Shown: positions 35,520 through 46,849 of the stretch, one piece after another
How positions within the stretch are numbered: position 1 is the stretch's first letter
How the letters are laid out: the number at the start of each line of letters is the position of its first letter
DNA from: Eupeodes corollae
Taxonomy: Eukaryota; Arthropoda; Insecta; Diptera; Syrphidae
Direction: 5' to 3'
DNA: 64,000 nucleotides
Assembly (NCBI RefSeq): GCF_945859685.1
Contig: NC_079148.1
Span: 51,594,421 to 51,658,420 of the forward strand
Program-made: the position numbers and the translations under genes
Notes under the pieces: generated by a model
Told to the model about the DNA's origin: nothing
Database searches by the model: none
The model's input: only the letters and a program-made list of their open reading frames with translations

Positions 35520-37385
35520 ATTTTTTTTTACATTCACAAGCACTCAAGGGGTTATTAGTGCCCTTTATATGTTTATATTTAAACACAGTGCGAGCGTTAG
35601 GAAAATAGGGAAGGATTTAAAAGGAGATACCGGTGCACATTGGTGTTAAAGTTCTGAACATCAAAATGGGAGGGAAAAACAGAGTTGGCCAAAGCATTCC
35701 ACATTCTCTATGTGCGATTTAAGAAAGAATCTCTATACTTGACTGTACGCCCGAAATTGAGCTCAAGGGTAAACTGATGAGCATTCCTAGAAGTGAATCT
35801 ACAAACGAATATGAAAAGCTGAGGGTACTTTCGTCGGCGAAACAGTTTAATAGATTAGAAGTGACAGACAAAAGATTGTTTTTGAATATAAGGAAGAGAG
35901 TTGGCGACCAAACGGAGCCCTGAGGGACACCAGCATTTATTTTATGAATTTCAGACTTGAAACCATCTAATACAACTTTTATTGAACGGTTAGAAAGGTT
36001 ATATCTGATCCAACGAAGAAGAGATTCGTCAATACCAAAAGAACCCATTTTCGATAAGAGAGCTTGGTGCCAAACTCTATCAAATGCTTTTGAAATATCA
36101 AGTGCAATAATATTACTTTCTCCAAAACGATGTAAAGATTTGTTCCACTGTTCGGTGAGATGAACCATGAGATCACCAGTGTACCTATTGCTACGAAAGC
36201 CATACTTTCGGTCATTAAGAAGCTTCCGTTCTTCAAGATATTTCTTAAGCTGAAAAATAATCAGCGTTCCCATGACCTTAGAAAGTGCAATTGGACGATA
36301 GTCTGAGGTCTGAGGACAGGCTCTACAAATGCAGTTTTCCATCCATTTGGGAAGAGACCTGTAGAATAGGACAGATAAAAAAGCTTACGCAGTGGTTTTG
36401 GCAGCGTTGAAGAACACCTCTTCAGAACAATAGGAGGAATACTGTCCGAGCCAGCGGATTTGTGTATGTCAAGGTCTTTCAGTACTCTTGGGACTGCACG
36501 AGTGCGAAAGAAGATTCGTCCGAAAGAATCATTTACGCTCTCAAGAACAAAAGGACTAATGACACTTCTCGGTAGCGTCGATTTAACAGCAAACTGTGCT
36601 GCAAGCAAATTGGCTTTATCAACAGAGCTTAGGGAGTGTTATTGTGGACGAGCGTTGGAACCCAGGATGACGTGGAGTTTCATACGTTTTTAACAAATGA
36701 CCAGAAATTTGTACTACCTTTGGGACATTGTAGTATTTTTTGCCTTAATTTCTGATCATGCAAAAATTTGGTTCGACGAATTTGACCATTACATTACGTT
36801 ACAGATTTTCTTCAGTTGGGTTGGCTTTATGTAACAACGGAAACTTACATCTTTGAACCTAATAACATCTTTACAGCTCGAATCAAACCATGAGCTCTCT
36901 TTGAGTTTGATAGATTTTACCCTATTCGGGATAAAATTTCTCATTCCACAAAGAATTAAATTTTTGGCCATTTCTGCCTTGGAATTCATGTCAGTATCGA
37001 GGAAGCATAGTGACCAGTTAAAGTTCCTGAAGATTTCGTTGAGACCGTCCCAGTTGGCTTTCTCATATTGCCAAACGGTTCTCATAGGAGTTTTTTCTTT
37101 AACTGGGTTTTTTCGACATGAGAATTTTGCAGATACGATACAATGGTCTGATGTGCCAAGAGGCGGTAATACATTGATTGTGTATTTATTAGGGTCAGAG
37201 GTAAGAAACAAGTCTAGGGTGTTGGCGGATTGACCTGCAAAGTCGACAAGCTGAGTTAATTGATTTAACTCAGCAAAGATCGCAACATACCTTTCTTCCG
37301 GTGTTGACTGGCCAGAATAACGAAGCCAAAAAGAATTGTGTACATTGAAATCGCCCGCAATGACGATTTCATTACTTCATATTTT
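35520..37385 (-). mobile_element. LINE family 3, copy 2, endonuclease plus reverse transcriptase
   Basis: Minus-strand element with a poly-A end at 35520-35530. From 37385 downward: the end of the APE-type endonuclease (IVIAGDFNVHNSFW in broken form, LGTSDHCIVSAKFSC), the inter-domain linker, RT block KSAGSDSIPPIVLKRCSS, DYRPIALSKVMGTL, LDISKAFDRVWHQALLSK, NAGVPQGSVWSPTLFLIF and NCFADESTLSFSY. The catalytic box is FADE rather than FADD, so a key Asp is lost. Stops near 36260 and 36660 split the frame. The C-terminal domain is mostly deleted just before the 3' UTR. Confidence 0.8.
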
Positions 37386-39530
37386 ACTATTTTTTTTGTA
37401 ATACTAGGGTGGCGAACATTTATTTTTATTCCTTCTTATAAATAAATCAATGGTTTTAAGTTTGAAAATTACAAGAAAAATACTAAGCGAGGTATATACA
37501 CCCTTTTACAGTACTTACATCTACAGAAAAAAAAGAAACAAAAATCGGGAAATATTTCCTTGTTAGATACATTTAATTTTTTAAATAAATTTATTTTCTT
37601 TTATATAATTCCTTTCTTCATTCATGAAAAATCAAAAAATAAATAAAAGAAAAATAAAACAAATTATCCGTGCTTATTCGTGTAATTAACTTAACTTGAT
37701 GATGTTCACACACACAAAACGTGGCCTAAAACACAATTTTTAACGCGAAGCCACAAAAATTCCCCCCATCACCTTCGTCGCTGCCGTGCCACTACCTCAC
37801 TTCTTCTCGATTCCATTGCAACATTCAAGTCTATAAACCAAGCACAACAACCCTCTTCCAAATCCTCTCATATCCCCGTATCTTCTTCTTTTTCTGTATG
37901 AATGTATCTTAAAAACAAAAAAAACATGAATCTCAACTAAAAAAAAAAATATATTGAAAACAGACCACAATTTAACCGCATTTTAATGTGCTAGATAATT
38001 TGTATTAATGTGATTTAAATGGTTCCCGAGATACATTCACCTATCTGCCTCTCTATAGTATCTATATAGAGGTACATCTGTACATCTTCATATGTATCTA
38101 TATATTGTGACGGAGTTGTAAAGGAGATACAAAAGAGTTTGTATAGATAATATGCCATCCGGAGAGATGTAAACGTACCCTAAATAGCGCCATAGTTATA
38201 GATCGGGTCTGTTGGTTGGTTGTTTTGTTGGTCGGTTAGGTTTAGGTTAGATTGTCGTTCTTTGGCAGCTCGTCTCAGCTTAGTTCAGTTCAGCTCAGCC
38301 CAGGTACCTTTTATCGAGAGAAATTACCGTGTTACCTCATTTGGAAAACGAGAATTATTACAGCGGTTATTGTTTGATTAATTTGATGATAAATAGACGT
38401 ATTAATTCTAAATTCTAAATACATACCTATAGTATAGGAACCTCCATCTCATACCTCTAGAGTGTAGTTTTGGATAGATATTTTTCATGCAGTTGTTATT
38501 GTTGTTAATATTTTTGTGGCGGTGGAGCTCAATTATAATAAGCACTTTGATGGGATGTGGTGCGGTGGCGGTGGCGGCGGCAGTTGAGCTCAAATTGTCG
38601 GGTTAACTATAAAGAGTTTTTGATGGTTGGAGTTATGTTTTTGTTTTGGCCCATTGTTTGGCCGTTTGTTCGGTCTTCCATATACAAAGTATACGAAGTG
38701 GCGAAAACCCATAATTAGAATTCTAACCTATAACGAATGCGCGGACAGGAAGTAAACCAATTCTATGATGATTACCCTATTCTCTGAGTTAAATTATAAT
38801 AAATATCTGTCTGTCTGTATGAATGCATACAAACGTAGATAAATAGATACAAACAATCTCATACAATATAAAAATATACAAAATGCAAATAATAAATAAT
38901 CATTAACAAATTACAGCTTGCAATTTGACAATTATATGATTCAGTTGCAATTTGATTTTTATTTCTCTCTCTCAATTAATAAAATAAAGAAGAGTTGAAC
39001 TTCCACTCGAGTGAATCGTATTCGGTTAAATTCATACAAATAAAGATACATTTGTATCTTTTATTACTAATTTATGCTAATTGTAGATGCGTTTAGAATT
39101 ATTTATATGTAATGGATTTTTTTTCTCTTTCGGTAGGTAGGTATTTTAAATGTGAAGGTTCGTTGTGGTGGAAATTATTTAAATTCTTGAATAATAAAAA
39201 GAATTAAAGTGGTAACTATTTTATTGCTACACATCGTTAATCATTCTTTTGTATAGGTTAACCTTAGGTGTATATGTGTATGTTTGTAAGTAATGTGGTG
39301 TTGAGAAGATGATAAGAAAGAATGTATTACATAAATATATCTATCCTTAAAATGAGGTGTTAAATGTGTTTATGTGTATCTCTGGGTTGAATTTTACTTA
39401 TTTTGATGGTCATTTAGATAAATTTTCACATGAATTTTGATGTTGAATGAAGTTTTTTTATTTATATGTGTTTTATAAAATGCTTAGATTTCAATAAAAT
39501 AATTTCTATTTGTTATTGAAAGATTTAAAT
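37386..39530. other. Intron, possible regulatory islands
   Basis: AT-rich with two less AT-rich spots: 37735-37850 and 38490-38640. The latter holds two GAGCTC sites around GGCGGTGGCGGCGGCAG and TAATTA-like elements nearby at 38712. No coding content recognised. Confidence 0.35.
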
Positions 39531-41103
39531 AAGTTAAAAAGAGGCTGGGATACGACCCACACTGATAACTTCCCATCCCGTCTGTCGATTTGTCTTGCTT
39601 AAAAGTTTGTCTATATATGCACTCGTATCAATTTTTACCAAATTTGGGTACTATTTTGTGTAGATTTAATTTTTTATGAAAAAACGGACTGTTGAATTTT
39701 TATATAAAAATTACTTAATATCGAAAACAATATTTTCTAAGAAATAATATAAGTTTGAAGCCAATATTTTTAAATTTTGAGTCGAAAGTAAACTTTTACC
39801 AAGTTTTAGTATTGTTTTTTTTTTTAGAGTTTTATTTTTGTAAAAAAAAACTGTCAATTCGATTTTTTTCAAAAATGTTATCGAATGTTGAAAACAATAT
39901 TTCTTATAAGATGAAATTAGTTTGAAGCCAATAATTCAAATTTTTGAAAAGATATTTGAATCGAAAATCAATTTTTAGCAACTTTTGTTTAACGTTTTTT
40001 AGGTTTCTATTTTTTTGTACAAAAAACTGTCAATTAGATTATTTTCAAAATGTTACTGAATGTTGACAACAATATTTTTTGAAAGATAAAAGTAGTTTAA
40101 AGCCAATATCTACAATTTTTGAAAAGATATTTGAGTCCAAAATAAATTTTTACAACTTTTATACATTTTTTTTTTAAGTTTTTATTTTTTGTAAAAAAAC
40201 TGTCAATTTGATTTTTTTCAAAATGTTACTAAATGTTGACAACAATATTTTTTGAAAGATAAAAGAAAATTAAAGCCAATATCTGAAAGTTTTGAAAATA
40301 TGTTTGAGTCGAAAATAAATTTTTACCAACTTTTATTAATTTCTTTTTTAGGTTTTTATTTTTTGTAAAAAAACTGTCAATTCGATTTTTCTCAATATTT
40401 TTCAGAATGTTGAAAACAATATTTCTTATGAGATAAAATAAGATTAAAGCCCGCATTTCAAGTTTTTGAAAAGATATTTGAATCGATATTCAATTTTTAA
40501 AAATTTTTAGTAATGTTTTTTTTTTTGTATTTTTATTTTTTATAAAAAAAACTGTCAATTCGATTTTTCTCAAAATTTTATCAGATGTCAAAAACATTAT
40601 TCTTTGTTGCAAAAAACTGTTTTGGAGATGAAATCATATTTTAGTCTTAAAATTTTGGAGGTGACAACATTTTTTTTTTCAGTTTTTTTGATTTATAAAA
40701 AAAACCGTTAAATGGAATTTTTCCAAAAAATATACTTGTTTGATACCACACTACAATATATTATATAAAATTTAATTCAAGTCTCTAGCGTTGTTGGTTC
40801 GTAAGATATTTAGGGTTAACCAAAATGTTCACCTTTTTTTCAAACTGCTATGGTAAAAAAACCACCCACGCAATTTCCTTGAGAGCCCTTTCTGCATTTT
40901 TTTGCCTTATTATTTTCTTTATAACAAAATTTATTTGAAGTCGTACGGACGTACAAACGCACGTACACACGCACGCACAGACATCTTTCTAAAAATCTTT
41001 TATTTCGACTGTAGGAACCTTGAAACGTCGAGAAATGTCAATATTTTCAATTTGACAAATCGGACCCATTACAATAACTTCCTTTGGGAAGTTAAAAAAG
41101 GCT
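39531..41103. repeat. 1.57-kb element with an internal ~175-bp tandem repeat
   Basis: Bounded by near-identical direct repeats, AAGTTAAAAAGAGGCT at 39531-39546 and AAGTTAAAAAAGGCT at 41089-41103. Inside, a unit recurs six to seven times. The landmark ACTGTCAATTCGATTTTT (or a variant) appears at about 39688, 39851, 40027, 40200, 40374, 40552 and 40705, spacings of 153-178. Each unit also carries TGTTGAAAACAATATTTCTT and AAAGATATTTGAATCGAAAA. The right flank holds an ACGCACGTACACACGCACGC run and an inverted AACTTCC/GGAAGTT pair. It resembles a repeat-bearing non-autonomous element rather than plain satellite DNA; the family is unknown to me. Confidence 0.65.
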
Positions 41104-41289
41104 TAATGCGGAACAGTGGTTCGTTTGATGGTATATAACTCCAAAATGTGGTAGTACCCAAGAAATCGAAGCAAAATTAACAAAACTTGTTTAAGCAACT
41201 TCTTAGCCGATTCTAAAACGAAATTAAATGTCATATATTAGCTATTTGTGAAAACATTCCGAAAAACGGTCTAAAATCGTTATGAAAAC

Positions 41290-41500
41290 GATGGTTCAGT
41301 GCATGAGCTTATCGCAAAAAACGCCGATGCTCATTTCACCATCTCCGGTGGCTGCGGTAATAAACAAAACTGTCCACTTTGGAAGACTCAAAAACTATTC
41401 ATGAAACCCCACCAGGAAGTAACTTTTTGACCCGGTTTGTGCTCTGAAACTATTATCGGGCCTTATTTCTTTAAACTTAGATAGACTATTGACTCTTGAA
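41290..41500 (+). pseudogene. Old mariner-like transposase fossil
   Basis: The + strand reads AHFTISGGCGNKQNCPLWKT, then MKPHQEVTF, then ETIIGPYFFK. This aligns by eye with the region from the first catalytic Asp to the IIGPYFF motif of mariner-like transposases (compare 23000-23150). It is heavily diverged, with stops. It lies 380 bases upstream of the last homeobox exon. Confidence 0.55.
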
Positions 41501-41883
41501 ACACATTGTGCAACGCAAAGCTAACATACGGTCTAAGAAAGCTACTATAACGCTTGAAATGCTGGTCAATCATAAAGTTACCAGTGATCAACTTAAATCT
41601 TAACTTAAATCTTAAACCTGGTTTGAAAGAAATGGCATGAAATACCTTCAAATGTCTTGATATCCTATCAAAAGCACCCTAAATGAATTATTACATTTTA
41701 CAATTTTTGACAAAAAAGTTAAGATGCCTAGATAGCATTATTCAAATACCAATTAATGAAGCTGTAAAAACTTAAAAGAAAAATGTTCTTAAAGTTCCTA
41801 AATATGCTCACTTCTTTGACTTTTTATTTGCAAATATTCAACTTAACTTAATTTCAATCTTTTATCTTTTTTTCTATTTGCAG

Positions 41884-42394
41884 AACAAAATGGAAACGTC
41901 AAACTGCTGTGGGTCTTGAACTACTTGCCGAAGCTGGCAACTATGCAGCATTCCAGAGATTATATGGCGGTCCACCTTATCTCGGTGCATGGCCATATCC
42001 AGCCCAATCACCACACGGAACGCCACCATCTGCCGCCGATTTATATTACCGCCAGGCGGCAGCAGCAGCTTTACAAAAACCTCTACCTTATCGATTGTAT
42101 CCAGGTGTTCCGGCTGCCCTAGGCAGCCTAGGTGGCTTGCCAGGTCCAGCTACAGCTCCATTTCCCCATCTCTCAGCGTCTAGTTCTCTGTCGTCATTAA
42201 GTAGTTACTATCAAACCAATACTAACAACAACAATAACAACAACAATAGCAGTAGCAATAACAATAACATCAGTATTAGCAATAGCAATAGTTCCCGGCG
42301 ATCACCCAGTCCGACATTGAATCCCGGCAGTCCACCGGGTCGTTCAGAAAGTAGTCGACCGCCTAGTGATGATGAAGATACTATTCAAGTATGA
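41884..42394 (+). CDS. B-H1: Bar-class homeobox gene, last coding exon
   Basis: The exon completes Arg53 with one base, continues TKWKRQTAVGLELLAEAGNY, then AFQRLYGGPPYLGAWPY, YYRQAAAAALQKPLPYRLYP, SSSLSSLSSYYQ, an Asn/Ser-rich stretch (about 42215-42290), and ends SPTLNPGSPPGRSES...SDDEDTIQV with TGA at 42392-42394. The post-homeodomain block and the acidic SDDED-IQV end are BarH1 features; BarH2 has a different, Glu/Arg-rich end. The Asn-rich run replaces the Ala/Pro-rich segment I recall in Drosophila melanogaster BarH1. A 3' UTR follows. Acceptor TTTGCAG at 41877-41883. Confidence 0.95.
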
Positions 42395-43551
42395 GTTTTA
42401 TAGAAACTTAATTATAAATTAATATTATTATTATTATTATTCTCAGTGTACAGTAAATTAGCTTATTTATTTTTTAAATTAATAAATATAAAAAAAACAA
42501 AGTGGCACAAAATTTAATAATTTCAAAATAAAAACATAAAACAATATTATTTTCTTTTTCATTTTAACAATTTTTTTTTTGGTGTAAGCCCCCATCAGCA
42601 CATAAAACAGAATTTTTGTAATAATAGAAATATTTATATCTATATATTTTTAATTAGATAGAAAACTATAACCCTGAAAAAATAAAAAAAAAACAAAAAG
42701 ATACAAAATAAATTCTGAAAAATAAAATAAAACAAATAAAAATGAAAATGAAAAGTAAAACTGTTGCCAATAATGTATTGTAAATTTTTGTACAAAATTG
42801 TTTAAGCGAATTATAAGCGAATGTGTAAGTGTATATTTTTTAAATTAAAGATGAAAAAAACTAAAATATATCTATAGCATGGTGTATATGTATTTTTTGC
42901 TCTAAGTAGATACTTTATACAAAACTAAAAATTAAAGACAAACAAACAAATCTTAAATAAAGAAAGAAACTTCTATTCATACATTTAATTGAAATAACAA
43001 ATTAAATGGAGATTATTTCTTTATACAAGTGATTTATATATAAATTTAATTGAAACAAATTCATAAAATAAAAAAAAAAAAGTAAACTGTTAAATACTAT
43101 CTTTTGTTTCTTCCAGTTTGTATTTATTTAAATTTAATTTTCATTTATTTTGTACAGTTTAAAAGACGAAAAATTAAAGTGTAATATTGTGTATTTATTT
43201 ATAAACAAAATATTTATAACACTTATTTTGTCTGTTATGATTCTTATTGTTCGAGAAAAACTCTAAAGTATCGAATAAAAAAAAACACGTATTTATATAA
43301 ATTTATTCTGAAAAGAAAAAAAAAAGAATAAATTAATTTCTTTTTCTTATTTTTTGTCATTTGTTTTTAAGTGTTCTAGTATAAAATTTTGTATGTAGCT
43401 AAGAAGATGATAAGAAGGACGATATAGAATATGATAAAATAAAATAAATTATAAATCAAAATATGAATTTGTTTAATTTACTTCTAAAAGAAATAAGAAC
43501 GAAACAAAGCAACGGTCGTACGCAGCGTCAATATGAACATCCTAGAAATTT
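42395..43551 (+). other. Probable 3' UTR and downstream AT-rich sequence of the homeobox gene
   Basis: Very A-rich with many AATAAA and ATTAAA hexamers, so the true poly(A) site cannot be chosen by eye. No coding content. Confidence 0.5.
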
Positions 43552-43618
43552 GTGATCGATTGATAGTGATTGATTGTGATCGATTGATAGTGATTGATTG
43601 TGATCGATTGATAGTGGG
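43552..43618. repeat. 24-bp tandem repeat, 2.8 copies
   Basis: The unit starts GTGATCGATTGATAGTGATT. Copies begin at 43552, 43576 and 43600 and are almost identical; the last is partial. Confidence 0.9.
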
Positions 43619-43779
43619 TTTCTCAAAATCAATTATAATTAGAAGCAAAATAGTTTAATACTGCTATTACTATTTCTAATCTTTTCTAAAAAGATAGCAA
43701 AGTTCATCAGCCTAGCAATTGTGAGATTCCTCCAAATAGTAAATTTTTGTCGAGTTTTTCCCAGATTTCAAAATGTTGT

Positions 43780-43971
43780 TGAAGATGCTGGGTTGTAGTA
43801 CAATCTTTGGAAAGATACAAACTTATCTCCAAAAGATCTCCAAAAACGCAAGTTATGCGATATCGTACAAGAAGCAGATGATTTTTCCCCGAGAACGAAA
43901 CTTACCTTTTCCTTACACCAGCTCAAAAACTTTGGGGGAGAGTCAAAACGTGGCTCAGATCAACTATGATC
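43780..43971 (+). pseudogene. Unassigned open reading-frame remnant
   Basis: After one stop, the + strand carries a continuous frame with balanced amino-acid composition. It runs WKDTNLSPKDLQKRKLCDIV, then QEADDFSPRTKLTFSLHQL, then FGGESKRGSDQL and a stop at about 43971. It has no start codon and no domain I recognise. It could be an old transposon fragment or a decayed exon. It lies just upstream of LINE copy C. Confidence 0.3.
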
Positions 43972-44177
43972 GAATATAGTTTGTGGATATATTGTTTGAG
44001 TATTCTGAGTGTAAAATGGTTTCGGAAAGAGGGGAGGAATTTAAAGAAGGTTTACTCAGTAGATTTGGACCCATTTCGACCTTCATATAATTTTAATGAT
44101 TCAAAGTTGGGATCAATTAGCAACCACAGGTTTTCTACTGTAAACGTGTTTATAGAAAACATTTCGAATATGATGCA

Positions 44178-46840
44178 GGGTTAGGTTAGGTTAGGTTATA
44201 GTGGCTGTCCAAGATGGAAACGGATACACTTAGGCCAGTTTAATGGCCCATTGTGATACCACATGAATCTTGAGGCTTCCTCCTAAGCTCAATGGAACCA
44301 GCTTGAGTCCCTTACGAAACGTGAGAGGCTGATTATACCGATATGATTGAGATCGTTTAGATCGTTAAAGAAGAATTCTCCTAGGCAATTCTTGCGTTTT
44401 CGAGCCAGAGCAGGGCATGTGCAGAAAAGCTGAAGAACCGTTTTTTCCTCTGAAAGATGAAGAACCGTGTCTTTCTCTTCCTCGTCCATACAGCTTCTGC
44501 AAAAGTCATTTGAGAATACGCTTAGTCTCGTGGCGTGCTTTCCTACTAGAAAGTGTCCGGTTATGACACCTATTATTGAACTTATATGCGATCTGCTTAG
44601 AGAGAGCAAGCACCTTGAACGTTTTAAATCCAGTGTTGGCCAGATGTTTTTAGTGGCTTGACACGTGGTGATGTTGTTCCACCTGGTGCCTGCCCTCCTC
44701 ACAGCGTCTTCCATAAGCAGCAGTTTACAAGTAGCGATTGGTATACCAGTACTTGCCAAACTTGGTAGGATGGGCTGTACTGTACCGTTCCTGGCGAGTT
44801 CATCTGCCTTACAGTTACCTGGAATGTCTCTATGGCCCTGCACCCAGCAAAGGTGAATATTAAACTGTTGCGCCATGACAAGACAAGACAAGACTTCCTT
44901 TATAGCCAAAAGTTCCTTCTGGAACACGCTACAATGATTGGGAAGGAGGAATGAGAGACTTAATTTCAGTCGTTCAGATTACACACCTTCTGATCTGGAA
45001 GGTATAGAAATCTTTAAGTTTCTGTCGAAATGCATTTGGGGGATGGTGTAGTCTGTGTGCTTTGGCATTGATTCTAAATACCTTAGAATTACGGAGTGGC
45101 CAATGTTGTTGTAAGTCCACTGCGACGAAGCTTTTAGGGGAAAAGCAGAGATTGCAGCTATTTGTTTGCTAAATATGTCAAGAGGTGTTAGGTAGACCAA
45201 GGTATCCAGTGCCGCAGACGGGGTCGTGCGAAGCGATCCGCTTATACATAGGCAAGCTGAACTTTGGACTTTATTTAGCTTATCCTTGTTTATACCTTTC
45301 TCTAAAGCAGTCCACCATACTGCCACACCAAACATTAAAATCGGTCTGATTACCGATGTGTATAGCCAATGCGTGATTCTGGGTTTTAAACCCCATTTAT
45401 TAATAATAGCTTTTTTCCAAAAAAAAAGAGCTACAATAGATTTTTTGACTCTTTCCTATACGTTGCGTTTCCAATTTAGTTTTTTATCTAAGACAAGACT
45501 AAGGTATTTAGCCTCATCTGAGACTTTTAATTGGATTCCTTTAATATAGGGAGGGTTGACATATGGAATTTTGTATGTCCTCGAAAATAAGACCAGATCG
45601 GTTTTGCGTGGGTTAACACCAAGTCCACACCCATCAGCCCAAAGTATTAGTCTGTCCAAAGCATTTTGTATAGGTCACAAGACCTCTGGTCGCCACAAAC
45701 CATGAGTTGGGCATGGGCTTGATGCCAACCCCCATCGTTTATGGAAGGAAGTGGTCCTGGAAGCTCCCTCAAAATGCTCAAAAAGCCACCCGAGAGCTTA
45801 ACCTTGACCAACTGCCAACGATCAGCCGATATTGTGCCATCATCATCGCTCCTGTTAATGACCGCAACCACGACGTTGCCCTTAGCGACGTCACTGAAAC
45901 TGGATTGTTTTTTGATGGGATTGAGGGGAGTGCTGGTGTTGTGCACCCGAGGCTGTTTTGTTGTCGGTAGGGCCCCCTCAAGAGACCTTTCTCTTTTAGA
46001 CGTAGAGGCCTTCCTGGTGCTTGTTGTAGCAAGTTTTCTATTGCTGGATGTACTCTCATTGGTAGTGGTAGGGTCATTTTTCACAACCCTGCCACTACTG
46101 AAATTAGGTATCGCTACCTTCATATTCTCGTTGCTACCAATAGCAAAGGAGGGTCCATGGTTAGCCACTACTTCCTTCTCTGTGTTGGCGGCAGGAGATA
46201 CGGCAGCAGGCTTTGATGCCAAGCTGCCGCCCGGTCCTGAAGAGATACCGGTCTCATTGTTTTTTTCATTTCTGTTTTTGTACATCTTGGCCCACGAGAT
46301 GCGAAGAAAAGAGGTCCATCTGCACAGAGATTCGCATGTACAGATAAAGCTAGTTAATCCGGAAGTCACCAGGTATCCGGATACTCCGTTAGAGACCGGG
46401 CTATTTTTGAATTGGGCCCCCAGCCAGGCTGATCATCGGCACGGGTTGTTTAACACCTTAGATCCAGCCCAATAAAGATGAGATGTGGTTGGGGAGGAAG
46501 AGAAAGGGTGAGGAGTCAGTTAAATCATCATTCTGATATGTAAAAAAGATTGGGATTCGGTAACAGCAATTCAGATAGGTTACCTAGAGTGAGAAGGAGC
46601 ATAGGAGATAGGACCGCTGCTAGCTTTTTCGACATTACAACGTGGGAGGTGGGATGGGAGTTGGTGACATAAACATAGGCTGGTATGCCTTGTTTATGTG
46701 AAAATGGATGATGATTTTGGGAAGGTAGAGGGATAAGAACGTCCTTTAGTTTCAGTACTCATCTGGAGAAAATTCTCGAGAATCATTGACCTTACTCAGT
46801 TTCTACAACTCGACAAGTTCGACGTTCAGAGTAGAAGCAA
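44178..46840 (-). mobile_element. RNase H-bearing LINE, copy C, 5' region kept but middle deleted
   Basis: The 3' end at 44178 has four GGTTA units on the + strand. Possible 9-bp target repeats TATGATGCA (44169-44177) and TACGATGCA (46841-46849) differ at one base. From the 5' side it holds a leader, ORF1 (46369 to about 45672), then directly the end of RT (LILWADGCGLGVNPRKTD), the IGHSVILRYLESMPKHTD block and a partial RNase H (NIHLCWVQGHRDIPGNCKA). The C-terminal tail follows (ITGHFLVGKHATRLSVFSND, FCRSCMDEEEKDTVLHL). The endonuclease and most of RT are missing, so it is non-autonomous. Confidence 0.8.
45672..46369 (-). pseudogene. LINE ORF1 (gag-like, DUF4780-type) truncated by deletion
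   Basis: ORF1 of LINE copy C. The likely real start is the Met of MYKNRNEKNNETG near 46285; the frame opens further upstream at 46369. A Ser/Thr/Lys-rich disordered region leads to SFSDVAKGNVVVAVINRSDD, DGTISADRWQLVKVKLSG, LPGPLPSINDGGWHQAHAQL and CGDQRSCDLYKM. This is the pattern of the DUF4780 domain found in ORF1 proteins of insect I/LOA-type LINEs, thought to bind element RNA. The normal continuation after DLYKM is lost: the frame runs four residues into RT sequence and stops at 45647. Confidence 0.7.
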
Positions 46841-46849
46841 TACGATGCA

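Larger units (their letters stand above)
17499..41883 (+). other. 24.4-kb homeobox intron (phase 2), loaded with transposable elements
   Basis: Donor GTGAGT at 17499 and acceptor TTTTTCTATTTGCAG ending at 41883. Joining AG to A restores Arg53 and continues TKWKRQTAVGLELL without a break. Inside are an RTE-like LINE, a mariner-like element, two SINEs, three further LINE copies, a tandem-repeat element and a mariner fossil, described separately. Confidence 0.9.

Noticed and set aside
39531..41103. 75-codon frame at 40229-40456 as a gene
   Set aside because: It reads through tandem repeat units and is Lys/Asn/Phe-rich from AT content alone.
43552..43618. 24-bp repeat as a CRISPR-like array
   Set aside because: Units are contiguous without spacers; it is a minisatellite in a eukaryotic genome.
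44178..44200. GGTTA repeats as a true interstitial telomere
   Set aside because: The pentamers sit at the 3' end of every copy of one LINE family, and target duplications place them inside the element.
45707..46475. Long + strand open frames of 87 and 244 codons
   Set aside because: They are antisense shadows of the LINE ORF1 on the minus strand, which has the recognisable motifs.
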